The position numbers were made by a program, and so were the translations under genes. The notes under the pieces were generated by a model, which was given only the letters and a program-made list of their open reading frames with translations, had not been told where the DNA came from and did not search any database. A stretch of DNA of 64,000 nt from Dentipellis sp. KUC8613 (taxonomy: Eukaryota > Basidiomycota > Agaricomycetes > Russulales > Hericiaceae): positions 124,001 to 188,000 of the forward strand of contig NSJX01000037.1 in NCBI GenBank assembly GCA_002286715.1, read 5' to 3'. Shown piece by piece: positions 54,437 to 64,000 of this stretch; positions within the stretch are counted from its first letter, which is position 1; every line of letters begins with the position of its first letter.

Positions 54437-55637
54437 TTACTTGCCCGGTGGCACGTAGTCTCTGCTGAGATCGATTTGTCCCTTCAAGTGCGTATTGGTG
54501 ATGCGCACTTGGCGAGACTTTGTGACCGACTTCTTTCCCTTCTTTTTGCCAGTCGGGCCCTTCGGTACAGGCGCCTCTGCAGCTGTCGCCTGTAAACCCT
54601 CTGGAGGAGCGCCGGAATGTTAGAAAGATCCGAATACGCGAGACTGAGTTCGTACCTGACGCCAGCTGTTTCAGGAGGTCGACATCATTAGGCACCTTCA
54701 GGGAATGCCAAAGGTCATTGAATTCTAAATGACTAGTCAGTTCCTGGCTCTCGAGCGAGATCTCCGGTGACCAACCCTTCTCTACGCCCAGTCCGGCCCT
54801 TGCTTTGGCAATTTTGCCTGGGTCATCGCCCTCCTCAATCTCCTCTTCTATCTGGTTGGGATCCTTCTCAACCTTGATTTCATTCCAGAAGACCATGCGC
54901 ATCTGGCCGTCCTTCAGCGTACGAGTCACGAAGACCTCCCCCTCTTTCTCGAGCTCCTCAATCGCTGCCGGCGCCTCCTTCCATGACTCTTTGAGCGTCC
55001 GCACTGACAGGCCGCCGCCGTTACGCGTCGCACGTTGAATTTCTGTCAGTAGCGCGGCTTTGTTGCGGAAATTGTAGTCATGCTGTACGGCGGTTACCGT
55101 TGATGATGCGGGAGAAATAGGGAAAGGGAAGTACCCACCCTGAACGAGTACAGGCCAGTTTTCGGGTCGAATTCAACACGGTCGTGCTGTTTGAACTTCT
55201 CAAGTAGGACTGGGTCCGTATCGAGCGGTGTATTTGTGACGATAGCGATGTCTTGCAGCCGCATGGGGCCATGGACGGACTGCAATGATGCTCGTACACG
55301 CACCTAGCAACAACACAAATCAAACGCACCTTGAGATGATTCAGCGCATAGAGCAGCTGCGTGTTGATATTCGTGCCGGTCCCTGTGTCTGCAGGCTGCG
55401 AGTAGACGACATCTTTGTGCGACAGGGTGTCAATCACGCTGTGCGCAGAAAGTCAGAAAGACAAGACATGCTTGACTTTGGCCGCTTCTTCTTCTTCACA
55501 GGCTCCGCGTCGACGTCAATGGGCTGTGAAACAGAGCCCGCAGGGGTTGTCGGTGGTGGGTGCGAGTGCCATGACTTGGTGTCGACGCCAGAGAGCGTGT
55601 TTTTGAAGGCGGCAGCGTCGCGGGCGAGGCTGGACAT
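54437..55637 (-). CDS. Transcription initiation factor IIE subunit beta
   Basis: The general transcription factor TFIIE-beta, which with TFIIE-alpha recruits TFIIH to the RNA polymerase II pre-initiation complex. The N-terminus is SSLARDAAAFKNTLSG with a basic stretch KKKKRPKSS. The first winged helix is spread over exons (VIDTLSHKDVVYS; RLQDIAIVTNTPLD; HDRVEFDPKTGLYSF, then HDYNFRNKAALLTEIQ), followed by the second (LSVRTLKESWKEAPAAIEEL, MRMVFWNEIKV). The C-terminal tail is Lys-rich (GPTGKKKGKKS) and ends RDYVPPGK. About five introns. The start could be 55652 or 55637; I chose the second Met. It is divergent with PAN3. Confidence 0.9.
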
Positions 55638-55777
55638 GAAGGCGGGAGACAAGAGTGGCGCGGGCCGGGCGGGCCATGTGGGCGGGTATTTGTGCGTATT
55701 TGTCCCGGCGGCGAGGCGGGGAGCGCGCCTCAGCGCGCTCGTCGATCAACATCGTCGTCGTCGCCCTCGGAGGTGCT
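55638..55777. promoter_or_regulatory. Short divergent promoter TFIIE-beta/PAN3
   Basis: About 140 bp separate the two start codons, so both genes must share core promoter DNA. No TATA box is visible, in keeping with housekeeping genes. Confidence 0.55.
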
Positions 55778-58516
55778 ATGGCCTTCTTCTCTCGGCCCAC
55801 CTCTGCCAGCGCCGCCGTCAAGATCGTCGCCCCCACCGCTCAGGACGAGCAATCCAAGCTTGCGGCCAAAAAGGGTCGGTGTTTCCTCGCTGCGAAGCTG
55901 ACTGAGCCTGACGCGTGTGTGTGCAGATTCTACTCAGCGTCAGTGTAGGAATATTCTCATCTACGGGTGCGTTTGGACGCTACATACGTGGCGGAGTGTA
56001 TTGAGAGCCATGCAGATCGTGTAAGTTTGAAGATAAAGGCTGTATCTACTATCATCCTCCAGTGCGTGGCTTCCGTGCAGGCTTCCCCGTCGCGTCGTTC
56101 ACCTACCCTCGCAGCGTACTACTACTCCCCCTCCCTTACCACCGTGAGTGACTTTGTCTTCCTGAGTGAATTGGACGCCAATCGCTGCAGATCTCAACCC
56201 GAGACACCTTCTGCCACGCTCTCTCAAGCCGTCAATGCCCCTGTATTCGTACCTAAATCTAGCTCGGTTCCTCCGACCTCGCCCACTCCCTCTCGCGCAA
56301 CTGCGCAGACCCCCCTAACCGCGTGAGTACCGCTTCTATGCGCATATATACGCGTAACGTGCTGATATCGAGCAGCAGCACGTCGTCGACGTCTCCCCCA
56401 CATACCGAATACGATGAACACGATCAATACGACCCTAATTACTACTACTACAGTGAGAATGGGGAGCATCCGATGATGGACGGTCTGCAGTCCCAGATGC
56501 ACGGTGTAAGATACCTCACAACACGACCACCGAATGCCACTAACGTGTAGACAGCTCGACATGCATTCATTTGAAGCCTCCGACGGTCAATCACCCATGA
56601 TGATGCACGAATACGACCATGGCTTCTTCCCTCCACAGCCGGCCTACATTCGCCAGCCGGTATAGACCCGCTCCTTGCCCTGTTCCTTTGCCATAGTCTC
56701 ACTCCCCGCTCTCGTCGCAGCTGGATTACCACTTATACTCCCTCCCTCCGCCTCAACCGCCCCCATCGCATTTTATTTCCGAGACGTTATATGCGGACCT
56801 TCAGCAGCGTTCAGAAACCCAGCGCACGGTTCCCGCGCCGGGGCTGAACCTGCCTGAGGAACTGCAAGGGTACCACACGCTCGTGCCGCTGGAATCCTCG
56901 AGCGGCGATCGGCGCAAGTTTGGAAGCTGGCACAGCACGGTATATCGCGCGACGGGCAAGGATGACCGTGGATATGCCTTGCGTCGCGTCGAGAGTACGT
57001 ATACGTCCACGTGGATACCTTCAATTCAGTTGAACTCATTAACTTTAAGACTTCCGACTGATGCACCAGGCGGCGTTTACTTCGATTGAACAATGGTCGA
57101 AGATACGACATCCGAACATTGTATCCGTCCACGAGGCCTTCACTACGCGCTCGTTTGGTGACAGCTGTAGGTATATCGTCCTATAGTGCTTTCTGCAACT
57201 AACATGCTTCCGTAGCTCTGGTCGTGGCGTACACGTATCACCCCAACGCCGTCACGCTGTACGAGGCGCACATCAAGCCGAAAGCACCGACATTCCAGAA
57301 TGGACGACTGCAGGCGCAGCCTCAGCTGGTGTCGGAGCGCACGCTCTGGAGCTACATCATCCAGATCGCCGGTGCGATCAAGACGGTGCACGAGAAGGGC
57401 CTCGCTGTGCGGATGGTCGATCCGTCGAAGGTTCTGGTTACCGGCAAGAACAGGTGCGTATACTCGCATTCACGCGATATTTACAGTAACCCACCGAGCT
57501 TGCTAGGGTCCGCATCTCGTCGTGCGGCCTTGCGGACGTGCTGTCGTACAGCCCGACGAACGTGCCCCCATCGACGCCCGGTGCCCCGTCGCCCGCGACG
57601 TCGGCGTACACGACGCTGCTGCAGCAGGAAGACCTGGTGTCATTCGGGAAGCTGATCTTTGCGCTGTGCTGCGGCAGCCAGACGGCGATCAACAACGTCA
57701 ACAAGGCGCTGGAGACGCTGTCGAAGAACTACAGCGCGGATGTGAAGAACGTGGCGCTGTTCTGCCTGAGCAAGCCGGGGATCCACAAGGTGCGTGCGTC
57801 GCGGCGGGAGCCGAGCAACGTGCTCACGCTGACGGGGATGCGGTGCAGCACATCGGGCAGCTGTTCGACATGATCGGATCGCGGCTGCTGACGGAGATGG
57901 ACGAGATGCAGAAGTGAGTGCGGTGCTACGCCTAGGAGCGAGTGGTTGATGATGCTGACGCGGGGCGGGCGGGCAGCGGGATGGACTACCTGGAGGGTGA
58001 GCTGCTGACGGAGCTGGAGAACGCGCGGCTGGTGCGGCTGCTATGCAAATTCGGGTTCATCAACGAGCGGCCTGAGTGCGTTTTGTTTTCGGGCTGGTGC
58101 GATTGGTTGCTGACGCTGATGTGTGGGTGTGTGGGTGCAGGTTCGCGCGCGATGCGAGGTGGTCGGAGACGGGGGACCGGTACATCGTCAAGCTGTTCCG
58201 CGACTTCGTGTTCCACCAGGTGGACGAGCACGGGCAGCCGGTGGTGAATCTGTCGCATGTGCTGACGTGCCTCAACAAGGTGCGTTATGTGCTTCCAGTG
58301 TGCATATGTACAGAAGCTGACGGGACGTAGCTGGACGCGGGGACGGACGAGCGGATCATGCTGGTATCGCGGGACGAGCAGAGCGTGCTGGTGGTGAGCT
58401 ACAAGGACGTCAAGGCGTGCGTGGAGTCTGCGTTCAGGTGCGTCGCATCGTTCTTTTCATTCCGGGAGCGGTGGTTGGCTGACCCGCGTGCCGGCAGTGA
58501 ACTGGCGAGGAGGTAG
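55778..58516 (+). CDS. PAN3: PAB-dependent poly(A) nuclease regulatory subunit PAN3
   Basis: It binds poly(A)-binding protein and RNA and positions the PAN2 deadenylase for mRNA tail shortening. Start [19 protein letters not shown]. Two introns assemble a CCCH zinc finger of form C-x8-C-x5-C-x3-H (CRNILIYG then [13 protein letters not shown]). A Pro/Ser/Tyr-rich middle follows, then the pseudokinase domain: [78 protein letters not shown] (degenerate catalytic loop, no HRD). The coiled coil and C-terminal knob follow ([68 protein letters not shown]). The last intron joins AFS to ELARR-stop at 58516. Intact by eye. Confidence 0.93.
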
Positions 58517-60580
58517 GCTGATAAAAATAGGTAGAACCAGAAAAAGACAGAGAAAATCGAAAAAAATGCACGTCTCGTTTTCAGTTTTGATTGGGTGTGC
58601 CGCGTGCCGTGGGTGTGGGGGGCTCCCTCGTGCATGGGGAATGGAGCTGGGGAAGGTAAAGGAGACTGCGGTGGTGCTCACGGTGTACTGCAGGCATCCC
58701 ACCAAGCCTCGCGGGCGGGTATATCTTCACACTGACGCCCTGACGGCACCCACTGGAGGCTGTGATTGGCAGCACGCCAAGTCGTGCACATGCAGGCCGT
58801 GCGGGGAGACATTCCCTTCAAACTCGATCTTCACCGGCAGACTTGCGAGCAGGTTCACAGAGTGGGGGTGGGGCCCCGGTATGACTCACGGATGAGTCTG
58901 ACTCTGCCCAGCGCTACTTATCCCCGAACAGACTCGCAAGCGAGCGAGTGCACCTTCGCACTGACATTCCGTCACAGTAGTCAGGACCGTGGCATCGTCT
59001 ATCTGCGAGTGGAAAGCCGCCGGGTCGCCTGTGGAACGCCGAGACTCAAAGTTCGAATAGGCAGTGGAATGGCTCCTTGAGTATTGGTGTTGCTCCGCCG
59101 TTGACACGACTTGGAGGTGACTTGCTTTTCTTGTGATTGTGTATATGATTGCTCATCATATGCAGACACGTGTGTATCGATCGCAGCATGTTCGTTGCCT
59201 TCTGTGCGACCTCCTGTCGTGGCGTGTCCCAATGCCGCCGGAACGCTGCCGAGCATGGAGTTATGTACTTGCAGCTGGCCGCGAAGATGGGATAGGAGCG
59301 TGCCTGACAAACAGCACCCCGACACCACCCGAGGTGAGTGCGGCTCTTCCATTTGACATCCTGACACTACTCATCCCGGGGTAGATGCGTGTTGGACCGT
59401 ACCACGCCTATTGTCTTGATCTGCTCTTGTCGCGGCTTCATGGCATCCGTCTGCTTGCGGCTCGTGAGCTGCTGGGCCGCACGCTCTCGCGGAGGCTCAC
59501 GCCGAGCACGGTGATGGGTAGATCGTAAGCAGGCTCTCCCACGACAACGGTGCGTATGGAAGGAATAGCGACGTGCGTCCCACCATGAATGCAATGCCAT
59601 GCACACACCGTCGTTCTATCACAGTACTCGCGTGCTGCCTGTGCTCACGAGTCGGTGAACCTCGTGCGGTCCAGTGGTTTCCGCAAGTTTCCGCCGCCGA
59701 GCTTAGCATAGCGCTTGAAGACTATTGTTCCCTCCAGGGCAATTATGCTCCGTGCCTCGCAGGTGCCGGTGAGTCCGTCGGAATTCTGTCTGCACTTATG
59801 CTGTATCAGGCTTATCCCCTTAGAGACCTAGACGCGCACATGGCACGTCGAGAGCGCACATATGCGGACTCGAACGAGCGCCATGCGTGTCGCGTCTCGA
59901 TATAGCGGCGCGGGATTGGGCTGATCACAGTAAGTGTGTATATATGTGTTCATCAAGCTGGCGCTATCTGATTGTTCGTCCCTTGCGCGCTGGGTACAGG
60001 GTTGCGGATGGCTCAGGTAGGCAGGGGGGCTATTGCTGTTTGGTGGCGATGATGCAGCTGAGGGGCAGGTGACCGGTGACGGACGAGATCGATCTGTGTG
60101 GTCCGCGGGGGTTCTCTCGAGTGGCACGTCGGTCGGGCTGTCCGTGGCAAGTGGGATCGGGGCTGGGCTGGACTCCGAGAATGCCGTCACGCCCTGTTCC
60201 CCGTACCATGCGGAGGATTGGGTATGGTTTTCTCGCTCGTGGAGGCAACTGGAGTGCGTTTCGCTCTCCATTTCGTGTCGCCTCGCTCGGCAGGAGAGTA
60301 AATTTAAATGAAGGCAAGCCGCGCCGGATGTGTCGCAGGAATTGCCTCGCAAGGGCGAATTGAGGCGCTCGGAATCCGGTACCATATCGCGTGGAGTGGA
60401 AATATCGTAGCATTTCCGAATAGACGTTTAGTAAAGTACAACAAGTTGAAAGGCGTTTTAGGGAACGTACTTGTTACGGACAATGAACCGGAGGCAGAGT
60501 TGCCATATTTGGCGATTCACACCGTTGACTATAGCGAGATCAGTTGCAGCGACAGGGACTTGCTCTCTCCTCCTCCCTCC
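58517..60580. other. Gene-poor region of about 2.1 kb between PAN3 and the Cid1-like gene
   Basis: Many ORFs of 60-185 codons exist on all frames without domains; the largest (59828-60385, minus) has no signal peptide, TM or motif. I recognise no tRNA, repeat or transposon. It holds the promoter of the Cid1-like gene. Confidence 0.5.
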
Positions 60581-63500
60581 ATGACGGCCCTCGCCCCCCT
60601 CCCCGCAAGGGCTATCCCGCCCTCTGCCCCCGCAGCCATCCCTCGCAGGCCCCAGGTCTCCCGTCATCGTTTCGTCGCTGAGCTCTCCCAATGTCTCTTC
60701 GACTTCGTCATCCAACTCCTCCCGACCGCAGAGGAACTCGCCGTCAAGGAGGATGTCCGCAAGCTTCTTGAGCGTTTGATTCGCACCATCGAGCCCGACT
60801 CTCGTCTCTTGTCCTTTGGAAGCACCGCGAACGGCTTCAGCCTGCGCAACTCTGGTCAGTAGCGCCCATTTGCCCCACCCTGCATGTATCCCAGGTTGAC
60901 ATGTCTCGCTCGTTCTCGCCGTGCCACACAGATATGGACCTCTGCTGCCTCATAGACTCGGAAGAACGCCTGCTTGCTGCAGACCTCGTCACCATGCTCG
61001 GCGACCTCCTCGAACGCGGTACGTCTCCGAGCAACGGGCCGGGTTCTCGTTGATCGCGGGCTCATGCTCATAATGCCCCGCCTGCAGAAACGAAATTCCA
61101 CGTCAAGCCGCTCCCGCATGCGCGGATACCGATCGTCAAGCTCTCGCTCGACCCGTCGCCCGGCCTGCCACTGGGCATTGCGTGCGACATTGGCTTCGAG
61201 AACCGGCTCGCGCTAGAGAACACGCGCTTATTATATTGCTACGCTATGATCGACCCGACCCGTGTCCGGACACTGGTTCTATTTCGTGAGTGCTCTCCAT
61301 TCATCTTCGGGCGAGTACTCTGGGGATACTCGGCGTGCTTGCGCTTGCCACAGTGCTTGCAGTACTCGCGTCCGTGGTTATTGGGCCTGCAATGCCCCCC
61401 GTGCTGCGGTGCTGGTACTGGCCATGCTTGCGCTTGCCATGCTCCATTCTTGGATGCTTGCAGCTGCGGTAGTGATGCCCGTGACTGCGGTATCTGCGCC
61501 ATGGATGCTTGCATCCGCCCAGGCAGCTTGCTTTGCGTAGAAGCGTAGGAAAGCGCAAGCATCCCCAACCTGCTATTCTAATAGACTTCGCAATTTGTAT
61601 GCTGATGCGTTTATCTCCAGTAAAAGTATGGTGCAAACGGCGGTATGTCTCCCGGTTATTGCCGCGCATATAGCTACTGATGGCCACCCTACGTACAGAA
61701 AAATAAACTCGCCGTATAAAGGAACGCTATCATCTTACGGCTACGTCCTTCTTGTGATATATTTTCTGGTTCACGTCAAAAACCCACCGGTTCTGCCTAA
61801 TCTGCAACAAATGCCGCCTCTGCGGCCCATATCTCACGTACGTGCATCGATTTCGAGACAGCTTCTTGCTCTAATAGAGCGTGCAGGAAGATTCACATAT
61901 TGCGGGACACAATACTTGGTAGGCGATGACTCTGCCTGGTTTCGTGGTCCCTCTAATCGATGGGTCCAGGTTCTTTGATGACATCGAGCTTCTCAGGCAA
62001 AGGTGGCAATCTGCCAATACTGAGAGCGTCGGCCAACTGTACGTTTATCCGCGATCGACAACGAGAGCGCGCTCTGACTGCGCACCAATGCAGACTCACG
62101 GACTTTTTCAAATATTTCTCGCGAGATTTTCTGTACAATACCGGGGTGGCGTCCATCCGAGCTGGCCTTATCAAGAAGGACAGCAAGGGGTGGCAGAATG
62201 ATGTGGGTGCTTCCCTGTGCGTGTCTCTGATATCGGCTGACAATATTCTGCTAGCTCGGAGAAGGGCGATACAAGGATGCGCGGGAAAGAAACCGATTTT
62301 GCATCGAGGTAATTCCTCTTGTCGTCCGACGACGATGCGTCCGCTGATATGCTTGCAGGACCCCTTCGAGACCGACTTCAACGTGGCGCGATGCGTCACG
62401 CGGGACGGGCTCTACACGGTACGCACACGTCACGTTCTTCTTTGTTTCATAGCTGGAACAGATGGCCGCAGATCCGAGGCGAGTTTATGCGGGCGTCGCG
62501 AATCCTGGCTGCGCGTCCAGAACGCGCTATTGTTGCTATCGCGCAGCTGTGCGAGGAAAGAGCGGACAACTTGAACTCGCCTGTGTCGTCAACGGTGGCA
62601 CCTGTGCCGCCACGGCTGTCGCCGATCCCGCCGCAGACGCCGTACACGGTGGGTAGCAGCCCGATGCGAACGCCCGAGGTTCAGATGCCCGTGCCGGAGC
62701 GCCTGTCACCACCCGTGGTGCAGGCGTCGAATTTGCAGGCTGGGCCTTCGCGAACAGCGCCCGAACACATGGAGCCGAAGCGCTCGAAGTGGACGAGCCC
62801 GCCACCGCCAGAAGCGCCGCTCGCAGATCACACGTCGTTCGAGGACCGCCTTGGGCTTGGGCTCGTGTTGGCTACGGCTTCGACAGACGCGCGGGAACAG
62901 GAGGCGGCGTATACGTCATCGTCGAACAACAGCGATGTTCTGACGGACGACGACCACCTGGACGAGCTGCGGTCTGTGGGGTCGGTGCCGGACGAGTTTG
63001 GGGCGACGACGGCGCGGGTGCGGACGATGGGAGCGTCGGAGTCGGTGCCGAGCTCGTCGCCGCTGTCGCCACACGTGCCGAGCACGTTCAGCTCACCTGA
63101 CCCGGGCGCGTCGACGCGCTTCGTGGGCATGAATGGCGGCGGGATATCGCCGATCGCGGTGAATCGCGGCAGGCAGTGGGGCAGAGTGCCCGAGGCGTCT
63201 GGCGTTGCTGCTGCGCCACCACCCGCGGTGGTGATACCCAGGCATGTAGAGCGGTTAGCGCAGGCGCGCGTGAACTCGCCTCGACGATCGCTTTCCGGCC
63301 CGCCTGCGACTTCGCTGAAGATCCCAAACCTGAACCCGATGCAGTCACTACTTCCCCTCGCCTTGACAACGCCGCTGCCGCCCTCTCCCGCCGACCTGAG
63401 CCCGTCCAGCCAGCAACGGCCGCATGTATTATACGAAACGTATGGGACGAAAGACCATCAACATATACCCCACTACACGCGGGAACGCGGTGTACAACCA

Positions 63501-64000
63501 CACTCGCAGCCGCTGCCGCACAAGCTTCCTCAGTATCTCTCTTCTCTGCAAGAACGGCCACACATTTCCGCGCCGCAGGCATTCGCATTCTCGGTGCCGC
63601 TCGTCAGCAACAAGCGCCGGTCGAAGGCCCTCGAGCCCGAGGGCGACACGCTGCCCGTCCCGGGCGTGCCCTCCCCGACCGCCACGCCGACGTCGCATAC
63701 CCACTTCGCGGTGTCCGATATCAACAATAACAATAACAACAGCAACGTCAATATAAACGATAATACCAACATCAGTACCAACAGCAACAGCAATATCAAC
63801 TCACATACACCTGCGCACGCGCACACGCACTCTGCGGCAACGATCGTCGCGCTCACGCCGCCCGCCGGCGCACACACCGCCCTGTACCCCGCCCACTCAC
63901 ACGCACACCAATACCAACATCCACATCCACAACCGCGCGCATCGACCTCGACCTCGACCTCGCGCTCGCACTCGCCGGCGCCGGCGTTCTTCCCGGAGGA
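60581..64000 (+). CDS. Cid1-type non-canonical poly(A)/poly(U) polymerase (3' end beyond window)
   Basis: A nucleotidyltransferase of the Cid1/TUTase group that adds A or U to RNA 3' ends. Start MTALAPLPARAIPPSAP. The catalytic palm has LLSFGSTANGFSLRNS joined to DMDLCCLID (G-S plus D-x-D; intron 60854-60931), and IACDIGFENRLAL supplies the third Asp. The PAP-associated region is seen as KVWCKRRKINSPYKGTLSSY, NPPVLPNLQ, WFFDDIELL, VGQLLTDFFKYFSRDF and IEDPFETDFNVAR. The rest, from about 62560 to the end, is one open frame of a disordered Ser/Pro/Asn/His-rich tail. The 335-nt intron at 61286-61620 is unusually long. The ATG at 60581 has in-frame sequence upstream that may be UTR. Confidence 0.85.
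61286..61620 (+). repeat. Long intron with degenerate TGCTTGC repeats
   Basis: The donor TTTC|gtgagt and acceptor atctccag rejoin LVLF to LKVWCKRR. At 335 nt it is about five times the usual intron here. Its middle (61330-61560) has at least five copies of an 8-10 nt motif around TGCTTGC, some as TGCTTGCGCTTGCCA, plus one inverted GCGCAAGCA. Confidence 0.65.
63717..63830 (+). repeat. Asn-codon low-complexity tract in the Cid1-like gene
   Basis: AAY-rich repeats code for Asn-rich sequence (INNNNNNSNVNINDN...), followed by a His/Ala/Thr run (HTPAHAHTHS). In frame with the open reading frame, so translated. Confidence 0.7.

Noticed and set aside
59828..60385. 185-codon minus-strand ORF upstream of the Cid1-like gene
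   Set aside because: No signal, membrane or domain features; composition like the surrounding non-coding DNA.

Overview
The window is nuclear DNA from a basidiomycete fungus, almost certainly an agaricomycete (mushroom or polypore group). The evidence is short introns (mostly 47-80 nt) that break nearly every gene, a FunK1-type kinase, UstYa-like (DUF3328) and AA12-like proteins, F-box/LRR-like families, and clear fungal orthologues of AKR1, GPHR, TFIIE-beta, PAN3, HMCES, DEF1 and a Cid1-type nucleotidyltransferase. I recognised no rRNA, tRNA, CRISPR array or intact transposon. All gene models are spliced by eye from reading frame, splice sites and paralogue comparison, so terminal exons are the least certain parts.

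Layout. 0-3 kb: 3' part of adenosine kinase, then a secreted PQQ-type sugar dehydrogenase (AA12-like). 3-15 kb: a tandem duplication of a two-gene unit, each with a large SLIP-GC-like (dynamin-superfamily) nuclear-type GTPase followed by a small NAD(P)-binding NmrA/SDR-like protein. Both GTPase copies carry an apparent 3-nt exon next to a 7-nt exon, and a conserved GC-AG intron. 15-25 kb: a TPR protein, a Golgi pH regulator homologue that shares a 232-bp divergent promoter with the ankyrin-DHHC palmitoyltransferase AKR1, and a 711-aa F-box-like protein. 25-37 kb, an accessory-looking region: a short-chain dehydrogenase, a 7-TM orphan membrane protein, a UstYa-like oxidase close to a small secreted protein, and two related F-box genes, one decayed and one with a frameshift.

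37-42 kb: two DNA-damage-linked genes side by side (HMCES/SRAP and DEF1). 42-50 kb: a FunK1 kinase bracketed by a 60-bp imperfect direct repeat, then two tandem copies of the 7-TM membrane protein family. 50-54 kb: a secreted protein of unknown family and another F-box protein. 54-64 kb: TFIIE-beta and PAN3 in divergent orientation, a 2-kb gap, and a Cid1-like poly(A)/poly(U) polymerase that runs off the end. It has one unusually long 335-nt intron full of TGCTTGC-type repeats and a disordered Asn/His-rich tail.

Functional links are mostly by inference. PAN3 and the Cid1-like enzyme both act on mRNA 3' ends. HMCES and DEF1 both respond to DNA lesions. GPHR and AKR1 both act in the Golgi/endomembrane system. 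The duplicated GTPase/NAD-binding pair and the expanded 7-TM family are the least understood parts.
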